DNA from: Pieris napi
Taxonomy: Eukaryota > Arthropoda > Insecta > Lepidoptera > Pieridae
Assembly (NCBI RefSeq): GCF_905475465.1
Contig: NC_062254.1
Coordinates: forward strand, 1,570,001-1,634,000
Direction of reading: 5' to 3'
Length of the DNA stretch: 64,000 nt
Shown: positions 9,769 to 21,574 of the stretch, one piece after another
How positions within the stretch are numbered: position 1 is the first letter of the stretch
Layout: each line of letters opens with the position of its first letter
The notes under the pieces: generated by a model
Seen by the model: only the letters and a program-made list of their open reading frames with translations
What the model was told of the DNA's origin: nothing
The model's database searches: none
Translations under genes and position numbers: made by a program

Positions 9769-10080
9769 TTGAAGAAGAAAGTACTGTTCCATCAAGACAA
9801 TGCACCGTGTCAGACATCAATCATAACAATGATAAAATTCCATGAATTGGGCTTCGAAAACCCCCACATACACCGTATTCTCCAGATTTGGCCCCAGCGA
9901 CTTATTTTTACTGTTCTCAGATTTCAAGATAATGCTCGTTTGAAATTTTGCACTGATGAAGGGGTAATCGCCGAAACTGAAGCTTATTTTGATGTTAGTG
10001 ACAAATCGTACTTTAAAATGATATCGAAAAATTGTATGACCGCCATAATCGTTGTATCGCTCTTGAAGGCTATTGAATAA
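9769..10080 (+). pseudogene. Mariner transposase C-terminal remnant
   Basis: The frame starts KKKVLFHQDNAPCQTS, the segment with the second catalytic aspartate of mariner (D,D34D) transposases, and continues IKFHELGFENP. The next conserved block is shifted by one base: in the alternative frame it reads YSPDLAPATYF, where active enzymes have SD before the tyrosine/tryptophan, so the third aspartate is lost. The original frame then resumes with EGVIAETEAYFDVSDKSYF and ends near the natural stop. Mariner transposases are about 345 aa; only the last third remains and it is inactive. A more decayed relative is at 50325-50460. Confidence 0.75.
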
Positions 10081-10109
10081 TCAAATCAAATTCTTTAATA
10101 AAAGTTATA

Positions 10110-10270
10110 ATACATAGGCAGACACGGCCGGTGAACTCATTTTATAATGTAAATATGTAGAATAATTTTGATTAATTATTATATATAATGTAACTTAAAC
10201 TTGGGGCAGGGCGACATTACAGCGTCAATACTGTAAGAAAAGCAAAGTGACACTAGCCGTAATTTTTAGA
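10110..10270 (+). repeat. Repeat downstream of mariner relic, shared with 50505-50715
   Basis: 'taggcagacacggccggtga', 'aataattttgattaatt' and 'cttaaacttggggcag' recur in the same order after the mariner relic at 50325-50460 ('taggcagacacggtcggtaa' there). The similarity extends beyond the transposase and its presumed inverted repeat, so the two loci share flanks. Confidence 0.6.
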
Positions 10271-11896
10271 TTTAAGATATTCGCGTCATACATACAGACA
10301 TACTTTAACGTACCCGCATTTTATAAGTAAATGTCAGTTATGTCAAATTGAATAAATAAGATGGTTATTATTAACATATTCGTAAAATTAAGGAACGCGT
10401 GTAGTCCGGCCCCAAAATTAACGACGCAAGGCGTATCAACTACGCATAAAAAGTTGGCGCCAAAGGATTATTATTATAAAACTTGTTATAGTACATTATA
10501 CTTAGACGAATGAATGTTAATTTTCGCTTTTTTGTTTTTAATTTCTTTTTTAATTAGATGCGATTTTTTGTGTAGGGCAAGTACTCTTTAACTTTCAATG
10601 GCTATATATTTATTTTATAACAATGTCATAGCGAAGGAGTCATAACTTAGGGATTGCGTGGTAAATATTTATTTTTATCTTACAGTAAAAAATAGTCTTA
10701 TTGAGAGTAATCCGTATAAGGGTTGTAAAAAGCGTTATACCTAGGTAACACTGGAAATGTTTAGAAAATGAAAAACGGCTTAATGTAGAAAGTTGTCTAT
10801 ACTTTTATTGTTTTTCGAAGGAATCTCCGTTCCTTTTTACACATCGTTGCATTCAATGGAACCACTGAGAAAAGCAGTGGGCCCATTCTTGCTTAGGGGT
10901 TTTTTTAGAATATTTTTGGAGTTTACTCCTTAAGAAACGATTTGAGTTATAAGGCCCGGTACGGAAATTTTATGAAGAGTAAAATCAAGTGTAACACGAA
11001 AAGTTGAGGCGTTATGTGTAACACGAAAAGTTGAAGCGTTATGTAGAAAGACATTGTCAGTGTTGACAGGTGTAAAAAATAAAAGTAGCGTGCCATAGAG
11101 TTTTGTCAATAGTAATGGTCAGTGAAATTAAAACTAAAAAGATTGTTCATTCTTATTCTTCTCTTCCTATAAAGGTAACTTTGGTCACAGAAAGAAAATC
11201 CTATTTGGGCATAGATGATGTAGGTACGTTTTATTACTACTACAAACATTTATATTATAAAAACATATATTCTTACCACCTTTAGTATGAAAATATGGTC
11301 GACAGCCACAGAACATTATCGCCATTTTATCGTTCGTAAGGAATAAACTCCAATCGTGCGTCGCAGCTGACACACACACACTTTTTTTTGTAGAAATTGA
11401 TTTGATAATTATATGTAACGACATAAAATAAAATAGGCGCATGGTGGCTTAAAAAACAATTCAGCGGATAACTATATTATTATGTAAATACATAATGCTC
11501 ACATATTCACATTATATATTACTGATAAATTAGGAATAGTTTTTAAAATCTTGTCAAATTGCCTATTTAATTCGGTCAAATGTCAAATATCACTATTGAC
11601 AGTAACACAGTGTATTCGTGTTTGACACACCTTAAAGCTATGCAAAAACATAAAAGCCAATAACCTTTAAGCAGAGCGATGAATAGCGATTATATAATTA
11701 TAGTTATCGTACACTAACCATTCTTATAAAATAAGATAGCTGTCAAATTGTAATATGACATAATTAGCTTTTGTTTTTTTACACTGTTTAATGATACGTT
11801 TTGTGATTGAGTTTATTCTCTATGGCATTAATTGTATGTGTGTACGAAACAAATACATATAAGAATAATACTAATAAAAGAACTTAGTTAGTCTAT
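10271..11896. other. Unassigned stretch, with a 27 bp tandem pair at 10989-11042
   Basis: A 27 bp unit starting 'gtgtaacacgaaaagttga' occurs twice in tandem (10989-11015 and 11016-11042) with one mismatch. The rest is AT-rich; short frames at 11103-11285 and 11185-11442 have no recognisable domain. Confidence 0.4.
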
Positions 11897-12020
11897 GTTT
11901 TATAGAACAGGGTGCAAATGGGAAGGAGGGTCATCTGATGTTAAGTGATACCGCCGCACATTGACACTCAATGCCAGAGGAGTCGCGAGTGCGTCGCCGG
12001 CCTTTTAAAATTGTGTTGCT
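11897..12020 (-). repeat. LINE 3' tail (LWNQLP family), minus strand
   Basis: 'tagaacagggtgcaaatggg' then 'atctgatgttaagtgatacc', 'atgccagaggagtcgcgagt' and 'gtcgccggccttttaaaatt' are the reverse complement of the common LINE 3' end. It is 5'-truncated, as is usual for LINE copies. The following 12021-12374 shows nothing recognisable. Confidence 0.6.
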
Positions 12021-12374
12021 GGCCTTTTGAGTTAGTCTTTTATTGTAAGAAGGTCTTTAGGAGTAGCGTAGAAAACATCCTCCAGACCACTCCATATTCC
12101 CCTAAGCTTTTCAAGTCTATTAAGATGGATTGGATTTTGGAATTAATATTCCATCAGTCCACCTCTTTAGTGGCCTTTCTCTTTCTTTTTCCAGGAAGAC
12201 CAGGACACACCGTAACTTTTCCTCCAAGTGGCATTTAATTTTTTTGCAGTGTGTAAAAGCGTCTATAATACTATTTTGTAATGTGTTCAGTATACTATGG
12301 CTCTTTGATACGTTCCTATAATTCTAATATTTGAATTATAAATGTAACTTTGGATCCCATAAGATTGAAGTTAT

Positions 12375-12560
12375 GATCTTCTCAGTCGAATTCTCATTGC
12401 TGAAGGTTGTTGGTTCGTGACGGACGATATGACCAAAGTAAGTTAGAACTGTACTATAACATGTTGTTGAGAGCCTCGTACGAACTTTGAGTTGATCCAA
12501 GATTGACTGGTTTAGCGGTCCATGGTATGGGAAGCATCGTTCTCCAACACGACATAGTCA
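12375..12560 (-). pseudogene. LINE reverse transcriptase C-terminal fragment
   Basis: On the minus strand one frame reads TNQSILDQLKVRTRLST, then TVLTYFGHIVRHEPTTFSNE. The pattern 'N.SIL..L....RLS......L..FGHI.R' lies after the reverse transcriptase of a group of insect non-LTR elements. I place it in the RTE-like group with limited certainty. Only about 60 codons remain. Confidence 0.5.
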
Positions 12561-12659
12561 TGCTATTAGACAGAATTATAAGCATTTCTTTACTGATACA
12601 ATTTAAATGAATGAACCAATAATTTTATCGTTCATACTAAAATAACTCTTATTATGACA

Positions 12660-13035
12660 AAAAAAGTGTGTACAAAGTACACATGTCAGAAGTGAAACTT
12701 CAGTGGCAAACTAATCTTTAAGTGTTGTTCATATTTATACAAATCTAAAAGTTTAGATTTCGTACTTAGAGGGACGGAAAAAGGAAGATATGTTAGGAAT
12801 TTAATGAATTTAATTGTCATTAAAATATTAAGTGTCGAATAATAAATAATAATTATAATAAATAATAAATAATGTGACGGTAAATTTTTTTCCAACGCCG
12901 ATAAAGAAGTTTGACTTCAAAAAGGAACATGGCGCGTAACCGAAAAACGTGACGCGTAACGAAAAAATGTTACACTAAATTTTTTTCCAACCCCGATAAA
13001 AGAAGTTTCACTTCAATTACATTTTGTTTTATGTA
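12660..13035 (-). repeat. Modular-end repeat (copy D), possibly two ends in series
   Basis: The left edge has 'gtgtgtacaaagtacacatg' then 'agaagtgaaacttc', the hairpin-bearing end of this family. The right side has two successive copies of the other end: 'ccaacgccgataaagaagtt' and, 80 bp further, 'ccaaccccgataaaagaagt', each followed by a 'tgacttc' or 'tcacttc' half. The interior (AT-rich, 'ttcatatttatacaaatcta') matches the copy at 39115-39380 in reverse orientation. Confidence 0.6.
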
Positions 13036-13389
13036 ATGAAGATATAAGAAGTCAACTCAACAACAAAACATCGTTTTAATTCTTAATTTAATCCAAGAAA
13101 ATACTGGTATTACGAGGTATTTTGTAGAATTCTCGACCACCTACGTGGATGTGTAAACAGCATTAGCGACGCAATCAAATTACTTTTTCTCACGTCAGCG
13201 ATTGATATATAAATATTATTTTTAGTGTGGGATCTATTGCGTTTTATTTGTACTCTTTACGGAAAATACAAAGAATAGGGCGATACCAGATGAAGGAAGC
13301 TGTAGAGATGAAAAATACAATGGTATGGAGGATGAACGGAAACTGGGAACGGGGGGAGACGAAAATATTCTTAGCTCTAGGCGGTACCT

Positions 13390-13507
13390 TCACCGATTGA
13401 GCGAATGTTAAATGCGCATGTATACAGAAAGCCCATTGGTGCACAGCCGGGGATCGATCCACGTCCTCAGGCATGAGTCGCACGCAGAAGAGGCCAGCAC
13501 TGCTCTC
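13390..13507 (-). repeat. tRNA-derived SINE, family A, head only
   Basis: Reverse-strand SINE head with 'cattggtgcacagccgggga', 'tcctcaggcatgagtcgcac' and 'gaggccagcactgctc'. The tRNA-like A and B boxes are present but altered. The 3' half is missing. Confidence 0.6.
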
Positions 13508-13591
13508 TCACAAGAATAATTCCATAGACACAAAAAAATTGCCATAGACTACAAAATTGTATTTTTTTGCGTTGGATTATAGTAAGACTAA

Positions 13592-13827
13592 GGGTCTTTT
13601 TCACAATGTACGGATAAGTTCTACATAAGTTCCAAATTAGCTATTTATTACTTATTGGTAGGATTAACACTATTTCGTTTCCCGACTGTCAGATAGCGCT
13701 ATTCGTCACATAAAGTCCATCATAAGCTATGAGTCCGATGAATGTTAAATAACACAATTTATCTTCCAAATAATTTATGTGTTGCATAGCTATTTGGTAC
13801 TTTATCCATACATTGTGAAACAGATCC
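13592..13827. mobile_element. MITE with TAA target duplication (236 bp)
   Basis: Left end GGGTCTTTTTCACAATGTAC, right end reverse-complementary to GGATCTGTTTCACAATGTAT. Inverted similarity runs on for about 27 bp to the 'ggataa' block. The element is flanked by TAA on both sides (13589-13591 and 13828-13830), the duplication size expected for PIF/Harbinger MITEs. It has no coding capacity. A one-ended relative lies at 2150 and an isolated end (acattgtgaaacagaccc) at 31656-31673. Confidence 0.75.
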
Positions 13828-16477
13828 TAAGAATTATAAATGCGCGTCAGCTGAATAAAAAACATAATTAAACGTCTTCATATGACAATCAAATGCGTAA
13901 CTAAAGAGTTCTGATAACAGAAACCTAAATTAACAGATACTGGCGCCGTATTACATAGTAATGTAGGAGAACCATCATTTATTTAAAAAAAAGGTTTTCC
14001 AACGGCCATTACAATAAAAGCTTATATTTATAAAACGGAGTATTTCCACTATAAACGAGAAATAAGACCAATTAATATAAATTATATCCTTTAAATACAT
14101 AGGCCACATATAGGGCTTCTGGAATAATTTCACCTGTAAATAAGCTATGTCAAACACACATAATTAATATAGAACTTATTACCATAACTTATAACCATAT
14201 TAAATTGTTATTAGATATAAGGCAGATAAATATGCGTCTGTTTTATTTAAGTATTTCAACACGACGAACAACATAGTATCTTCTATATTTTGTTTCCTAC
14301 TTTTCAACGAATTATGACATATTTCGGCCATACAATGCGCTGAGACTATAAGAACTTTGATAACAGAAGGGAAATCACATGTTCGTTCACCAACCAAGTG
14401 AAAGACTCATCCTCCTCAAAACTATACACTGACAAAGGAGAGGCGCTGGACAGAAACCGGTGGAAACAGATAGTCCGCTCCAGATGTTTCCTTACTGACC
14501 ACGACGCTCAGAGATGAGCTACCAACTGAAGAGAGTGAATAAGTTTTCAATGTTTGAAACTGTTATTGATTTTTGTAGTACTTGAAATTTTTTGGGTTTT
14601 ATAAGTATACGTAGAAAATACTCTAAATACATATATCATGGTCCCTCTACACAATAAACATAGAAGCACTCATCCATTTCTTTCAATTACAGCACAAATA
14701 GCTGACCTTGGGGAGCTTCCTAGATACAGCGCACGTCACAGAATAATTTACTCTACTGTTATACGCATACATATTAATTACAGCATCTTAGATGTAAATA
14801 GATTTCGTAAAAATACTTTTTAAAATAGGAATCTATATTTAAAATTACAATACTATATTTAAGAAAAGAATACATTGTTAGCTTTATGGCCAGGTTAGTC
14901 TATGTACCGCTGCATGATGATGTATTTTTTGCACAGTCTGTACAACAATATTTAGTTATTTATAAACAAGACGTGAGTGTACGCCTAAACCAGTTTGAAT
15001 TTAGAATAGCCAAAGTTTAATCGAAACTATAATTTCTAGATATAAATCTTAAAATAAACGACGCATCAATTATTAGATTTTTAAGAAATCATAGAATATA
15101 TTTCTATTGATACGTCCTCAATACGGCTCAACAGGTAAGGATATTATTGAGCATATGCTGTGTAAATGTCATGGTCGTATGAGACCTGGATTGACCCATA
15201 ACAGGCTCTTTGCTACTTGGAGGGTTGGCGATCCTCAAGATATATGACTCATAATTAAACCGTTTAATTCACATGAGAAAACAATACTTAGATCGCTTCT
15301 TAGTTCGAATAAACCCCCCCTACCAGCACGAAGACAGTAGTAATTACCAGCCGGTGCATAAAGAAATTGATCTCTGTCTGAATCTGTTTTATTCTGTATC
15401 TAAAATACACTATTTCAATCAATCTACATGAACACGCTTTTGCTTGCGAACCTAAAACCTGCGCGTAAAAAGCATTTTTTTTAAGTTACTTTGCCGCTTC
15501 AATTGAAAGAATTTAGAATCTATATTCAGGTATTTGCTTGAGTATTTTTACTCTATATTTGCCCCGTAAATCTCTAAAAGTAATAGCCTTAAGTGTTTAC
15601 GTGGAAACCAAGGTTGCATCGATTCGCGGTGGAATGCAAGTCTGCAGTCTAGACTGTTTCTAGGCGATGTTTATCGGAATGCGAATTTATATCTAGGAAG
15701 TTGAGAAGGTTATGCGTGGGAGTATTTTTTCAAGTCAAAATTACCAATTCTTTAAGGGAATATGTAAATAACGAATATAAAATAATACAGTTCTAGGCGG
15801 TAATGTTATCTGTGGTTTAGCAGCAATCGTTAAGAAAAAAGTAATGATAGATTGTTGTTGAACATTTGAGGCGCTATCTATACGTAACATTGTTCGAATA
15901 GAATACGCGTACAAACTACATGATAATAAAAATATGAAAAATTATACTTTTCGATGTCAAAAATGGATCTGTCAAAATCACTGAAGTGTATTCGTACTTG
16001 ACGAAACCATCTGCAGAATCATTATCAGATAAAATAATCATTAAAATACCAACCTTTCATAGTTTAATTATAATATGAATTTTATTTCAAACTATTGTTT
16101 AATATTATTTTTATTCCCTACAACTTATTGTCTGATACTTCATACAGTATTGGCGGCAAAACTGACACTTGACGCATGACTCAGATGGTATTCTTGACAT
16201 CTCAAGTGCTCTCATGTCGGGAATGTTAATTGTCAATCATTGTTTAGTGTTTAGTTACAATTGTTTTGATTGTAGTTACTATAACATCTTTGTTTGTAAA
16301 TGCATTCCTCTGGAAACAAAGTTAATAGAATATCCTCCATTAAAAAAACTAAATTAATCTTATTGTGCTGCCTATTTTACAATGTTCTGTCAAATCGTGT
16401 TTACGCTGTGACAGATAAAAACTTAACAATTAAACTGTTTTATTATTACCTGGTATGTGGATATTTAAAAAAAAACT
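13828..16477. other. Mostly unassigned; LINE C-terminus fragment at 14427-14516
   Basis: At 14427-14516 the plus strand reads EALDRNRWKQIVR, then DHDAQR and a stop. This matches the extreme C-terminus ('DR..W..IV......DHD.QR') of the same LINE group as 12375-12560. The remainder is AT-rich with no supported gene, RNA or repeat end. Confidence 0.4.
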
Positions 16478-16728
16478 GTGGCCCTTCAACCTTTTTAGGT
16501 CTGGACCTTAGATTTCTGTATCTGTTTCATGATCATTTGTTAGTCCAATTGGCAAGTAGGTGATCAGCCTCCTGTGCCTGATTCACAGTCGACGTTTTCG
16601 GTCTAAGGCAAAGTTTCATCACGATGTTTTCCTTCACTGTTCGAGCGATTGTTAAATGCGCACATAGAAATGCCGAACCTACGACCTCAGGGATGAGAGT
16701 CGCACGTTGAAGCAACTAGGCTAACACT
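16478..16728 (-). repeat. tRNA-derived SINE, family A, near full length
   Basis: Running from the 3' end 'ttcaacctttttaggtctgg' through 'tttcatgatcatttgttagt', 'gtgatcagcctcctgtgcct' and 'ttttccttcactgttcgagc' to the head 'cctcagggatgagagtcgca'. The order and spacing match the copies at 24903 and 26763. The SINE has no protein; it would be transcribed by RNA polymerase III from the head and copied by a LINE enzyme. Confidence 0.75.
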
Positions 16729-18183
16729 GTTATTTATATATTTATGTATTATATTGTTAAAAGTAATCAATAATTATTACATACGATGAATTGAAACCTA
16801 AAACGCTACAATAAATTGGATAAAATTTCTTCATAATATATAACTATCTGCTCTGTCGCATGTCTATATGTTCGGGATAAACTATATGGTTTTCGCTTAT
16901 GTAAAAACCGCATGTAAATACGTGTTATAAAATTAGTGTGATGAATAAATAATGTTTTATATATGTCAATATTTAAATTGTTAATTTAACTATTTTGGTG
17001 TCATATAAAATGTTGAAAAGACATAAATAATAAGTTAAAATCCGCTTTTTAAATATATTTTATGTAAATAGCTAGACATTAGAAAAGGTCAGGGCGAGTT
17101 ATGTAATATATCTAGAAATCTATTTTGGGCTCACAAAATAATCAAACTCATATATTAAAAATAATTTCACATTTAATTCCCATGGAATTAATATCGTGAA
17201 CGTCATCTTAAATCCACCATCCATCCTTAGACCAATGTTTTAAGCAGCCTTAAACCCGAAGGAGCTTTAGAAATCTGTTGTAGTTGAGGTATTGATGACT
17301 TGCAGCGGCGTTTTGCCACGTTGCGTAAGTAGAAACGTTCATACCACAGCATATAACACATTTTTATTTTGTTATGTTTTGCCTAAATATGCTTTTTTTA
17401 TTTAGCCTGCCTTTTTAGTAGCTACATACTAACAAACGGGACATTTTGCTATGCTACCCGTTAGACACTGTTCACTATTCCAGAGTAAACGTAGTTTTCA
17501 AATATTAAATTTTTTTTCCCTTTCTTACTTCAAGGAGTAAAAAAAAACTCGATTTGATCCAGCAGTCTCCGAGTTTTGGGCTTAGCAATATATTTTGCAA
17601 TTCATTTTTATTTATACAGATTTAAAAAAATGACACGTGATCTTCAACCTTGAATAAATGATTACTTAATCGCATTCTTACATAAATTTAAACTTATTAT
17701 TATTTTGAAAATGTATTTTAAAAATAAGATATTATAACACGCCGTCTTCATTCAGCACAACAAAAACTATCATGTCATGCTGCTTAAAAATAAATGAGTG
17801 ATAATTTTTTTCAGCATTGTACGTGTCTCATTATCCACAAACGCGATAAACACGCGACCCTGAAACCACATGAACGAAGTAAGACCCAGTAACCTCGGGT
17901 CGTAAATTAATTCGAGCCGACAATGTCTTAACACGAATTTTACGATCCGCGAATAGAGAACAATAAAAATAATTAGCGGAGTTAAAAGCTTGCGAGTGCT
18001 TCAAGGAAATCGTTTGTACATAGCAATTAATGGGCGAAAGCGAACTAACCAGCTAAAAAAACTACACAGGGTGGCGAACGGGCAAGAGTAATACTTGAGT
18101 GGAAAGTCAAAAGTTAACATCATTTATTCATATAGGTAACACAATGTGCACTTATGAACGTCAAAAAAATATATGTGTACATA
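16729..18183. other. Unassigned stretch
   Basis: AT-rich with A and T runs and short meaningless frames; nothing recognisable. Confidence 0.3.
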
Positions 18184-18543
18184 CTAGCAGACTCGGCCAA
18201 GCGTTGCTGTGGCTAAGATTTTTGTTATATTACATAGTAGTAAACTATTCAAGGGAGAACACCAGTCATGGGGACAACCATGCTTTTTTGGTGGCTATGC
18301 CATTAAATTGTAGCTTATGTGAAACGTTGGTTCTTTCAACACAGCGCCATCTGTTAGAATTGTGTCAAATAAAAAACAAATAATTTGCAATAAAATAATA
18401 TTGTGGGTATAAATTGAGATGTAATCCTTTCTTTTAAGTTGGATCAAACTACACTCGGTGTGCAAGTTTGATTGATATCGGTTCGGTAGTTTAGGAGTCC
18501 ATAGCGGACAAACAACGTGACACGTAATTTATATATATTAAGA
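18184..18543 (-). mobile_element. Non-autonomous Helitron, family B (360 bp)
   Basis: Minus strand begins TCTTAATATATATAAATTAC and ends GGCCGAGTCTGCTAG followed by T. The base before TC is T rather than the usual A, a likely later substitution. It is closest to the copy at 4424-4788, sharing 'gccaagcgttgctgtggcta'. An open frame running through it (18099-18383) is incidental. Confidence 0.72.
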
Positions 18544-18567
18544 AGATATGAAATGCTTCTAATTTTA

Positions 18568-18700
18568 GTGAGCAGCTGGTAGTGCGCAGCAAAAACTGCC
18601 TTAAAAAATGCTGAAACATCAACCTCATTTTTTAAAGAGCAAACCAACAAGAGGCCTAATGTCATTACAAACCTCACGAATGCGTTACCGGCGTTTTAAT
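18568..18700 (-). repeat. LINE C-terminal/3' fragment, minus strand, internally deleted
   Basis: 'gagcagctggtagtgcgcag' and 'aaaaactgccttaaaaaatg' are the reverse complement of the 'LPR...LWNQLP' coding region. 'cgaatgcgttaccggcgttt' is the tail further on. The part between is lost. Confidence 0.5.
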
Positions 18701-19401
18701 ATACCGGAAACGTCTACTTGCGGTGCGTGGCAAAGTGTCTTCGCTCGATTGTGATAAATAAATAACCTCTGCCGCGGAAATGACCACGTGACTGAGTGGT
18801 ATGCTTATGTAGTCAGTACACCGGTTTGATCACCGAAAAAGAACTGATATCAATAGTACGAAGGAATGTTTACTTCATGTCTCTTTGAGTTCTAGAGTAT
18901 TTATACGAATAAATATTTGGTTGAACGCGCTTAACATTTTCCATATAGATAGATCTTTACAAGTATTTCATTTTCAACAAATTTATCCTCGACATAGTTT
19001 CAATTCTAAGAATATTTATTTATTTATTTATTTTTATTTATTAATTATTATATAAATTATATAAAATTATATATAATTATATAAATTTATTTATTTATTA
19101 TTACGCCTTTTTTTAAAGACCACGGATCTCCACTTGATATGCCTCTCACGCTTTAACCTATCATGACATTCACCATTCAGTCTTGTCCCTTCTCTAACAT
19201 CTTCATGGATTTGTAAATTACATAGAATATCTTAGGAGATACTTTAAATAATTAGAGTTTAAAATGTATTAATTGCTTTGCTCGTAGTTATATATAGTTA
19301 GTATCATAATTTTTTGGCCACTTAGTTCGCGCTAATTGATTGTTTCATGCGTATTCTTTTCGTTATTTAATTATGTATGTGCGATGTGGTATAACGTTTT
19401 A
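18701..19401. other. Unassigned stretch with TTTA/TAAT microsatellite
   Basis: A TTTA-rich tract with AT palindromic stretches lies at about 19017-19102. No gene or repeat end was recognised in the rest. Confidence 0.35.
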
Positions 19402-19665
19402 CATAAAAAAAAACGACGGGTTGCACCCCGGGAGTGCCGGTAGAAGTGAAAACTTGAATATTAACGTTGTGCATTTTTGATATTTTGGAATGGTTAGGAA
19501 TAATTGTGCACGAATTTCTTTAATTTTATCAGTATAAAAGTACTATCATTTATGTGGTAGAATACAATATTTATTTATTGCGCTATAATTTTTTTAAATT
19601 TTTTACCCATTCCAAAAAAAGTGCACAACGCCGCTAAAGAAGTTATCACTTCAAAAAACGATTAT
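19402..19665. repeat. Interspersed repeat with inverted subterminal blocks
   Basis: The left part reads 'acgacgggttgcaccccggg', 'gtgccggtagaagtgaaaac' and 'aacgttgtgcatttttgata', then 'ttggaatgg'. The right part carries the inverted set 'cccattccaaaaaaagtgca', 'caacgccgctaaagaagtta' and 'tcacttc'. So a stem of about 60 bp encloses an AT-rich loop. The GAAGTNNNNACTTC motif at the edges recalls the modular-end repeats at 12660, 25696, 33828, 34690 and 39115. Confidence 0.5.
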
Positions 19666-21354
19666 GTAAACTCACTTTAAACTCCGCAGCAAAATTATGG
19701 TAAAGTACCGAGTACAGCGGGTTAACGCAGGTGAAACCGTGGGTAGCGGCTAGTAATAAAGGTTATAATTATACGTCCTATTTCCCTTATTTCAACCGGA
19801 CGATATGAATCGATATAACATCTATTAAGCAAACACCAGATGGTATGATTTGTTTATATGTATTTGAATTATAATAAATGGTTCGGAATTTTATGTTCTA
19901 TATTATATTACAATGTTCAGCAACATCTGTTAATATATTTCCCATGTAATTCATCTGAATGACCCCCTAATAAGAATAAACTTCTTTATATACGCAGAAA
20001 ATCACTGACAATGACACTGTAACGACCGTATTTATTTTATTAAACATTAATTATTACGGTGGCGAAAGTAAAAATTGGGTCAATGATACTTCACCGGTTA
20101 ATCATAGTTTTACAAGTTAAACCGGGTAATTAATTGTCATGTAAAATCGAAAGGTCACGTCAAGGTCAATTCGAATCACAATCGAAACTATCCATTACTC
20201 TGTGGTTAATCAATTAATTTTAGAGTTTGTACGAGATACTAGAATTTTTACTAAAAACTTTCAAAATATTTTTACTTTTTAAGTACAGGATATATTGCAT
20301 TGTAGAGAAGTAGTAGAGACAAGTTTTTCAACACGAGAGGATACTCTCTCTTTGAATAGCTACCCCGACGTTTTTGTGTGTAATTGATAGTTCAATCGAT
20401 GATGCTTTGGGTATCACGATAGGACTTGTAGCAAATTGAGAAAGTAACATTTAATATATTATTATAGTTATTTCTTGGAACATTTGGTTCTCATTTACCT
20501 TTTTCTAGATACATCAAAGGAGCATGGATTCGATTCCTGGCCGATGCACAAACTGTATTTATATTTTCTAATTAAATCTGATAGTCTCTGCATTACTAGG
20601 ATCGAATGTTATTTATAGTGGGTATCACCTGGTTTTCAAAGAAACAGAATCGAGTGAATAAATCCCTTATTTAATACAGAGATAAGGAGAAATAATATCG
20701 GACATCTATGACAATATAAAAAAAGTTATTTGTTAACAGAGATAATTTAAATGTATTTTTATTTTTATTTTAATTATATTTATTTCCAACACTCAAATAT
20801 ATTCTTAACCTACATAGTAATAATAATTATTAAAAATTTATAAATATTTTTTTTTTTAAAGTTTGGTCCCTGTGTCAGTGTACCCTTAATGCAGGTTCAA
20901 TACTGATTGAGCGAGGAAAGCACCAGCTCTGGGGTCACCGGTACTATCTACCAGTTCAGTTGAGGAATTCATTGAAGTCGGTTTCAGTATTATAAAGCGA
21001 TTATGTCAATTCTCGAAATACTATTAAGAAACTGGTCACGTTACACAAACATAAATTTTCTTCAGAATGACCAATAAAGCCGAAGGCCGTCGTGAGACTC
21101 ATTTACAAATACATCTGTATAAATTATTTAATATTAAATCATTTGTCATAATATTCTTGAGTCACTTTTCGAGCTGTTTGATTGGTTAGTTCATGTGCTT
21201 GCTAAATGGAGTTTATAGGTTAATTGTTAGCTAATATTTATCCCAAAGTTAACGACAGATAGAGGCATTTATGGGGCTTTTTTGGAAAATTAAATTTTGT
21301 GAACGCTTTTAATTAAGTATGACAACGAACTTAGAGAATGTGCAAGGAACAGAA
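19666..21354. other. Unassigned stretch
   Basis: AT-rich with no domain-bearing frame. The segment 20870-20990 is less AT-rich ('gaaagcaccagctctggggt') but matches nothing I know. A SINE 3' tail fragment follows at 21355-21415 ('ggttgatcacctacttctcc', 'aaggttgtagcgccactgca'). Confidence 0.3.
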
Positions 21355-21574
21355 GGTTGATCACCTACTTCTCCATAAAAAAAGCCAAGCCCCATATAAG
21401 GTTGTAGCGCCACTGCATATTTCTTTATGGTTATTATAGCCACGTGCGAGACGCGATACATACTCTATTGTCTATACTGACGACTCGACGCTGTCTGTTG
21501 TGTAAATGTTAAAGGCAAATAACAAATAAATATTATTTGAAACGTTATTCTATCTATCCCTTTTCATTATGGTC

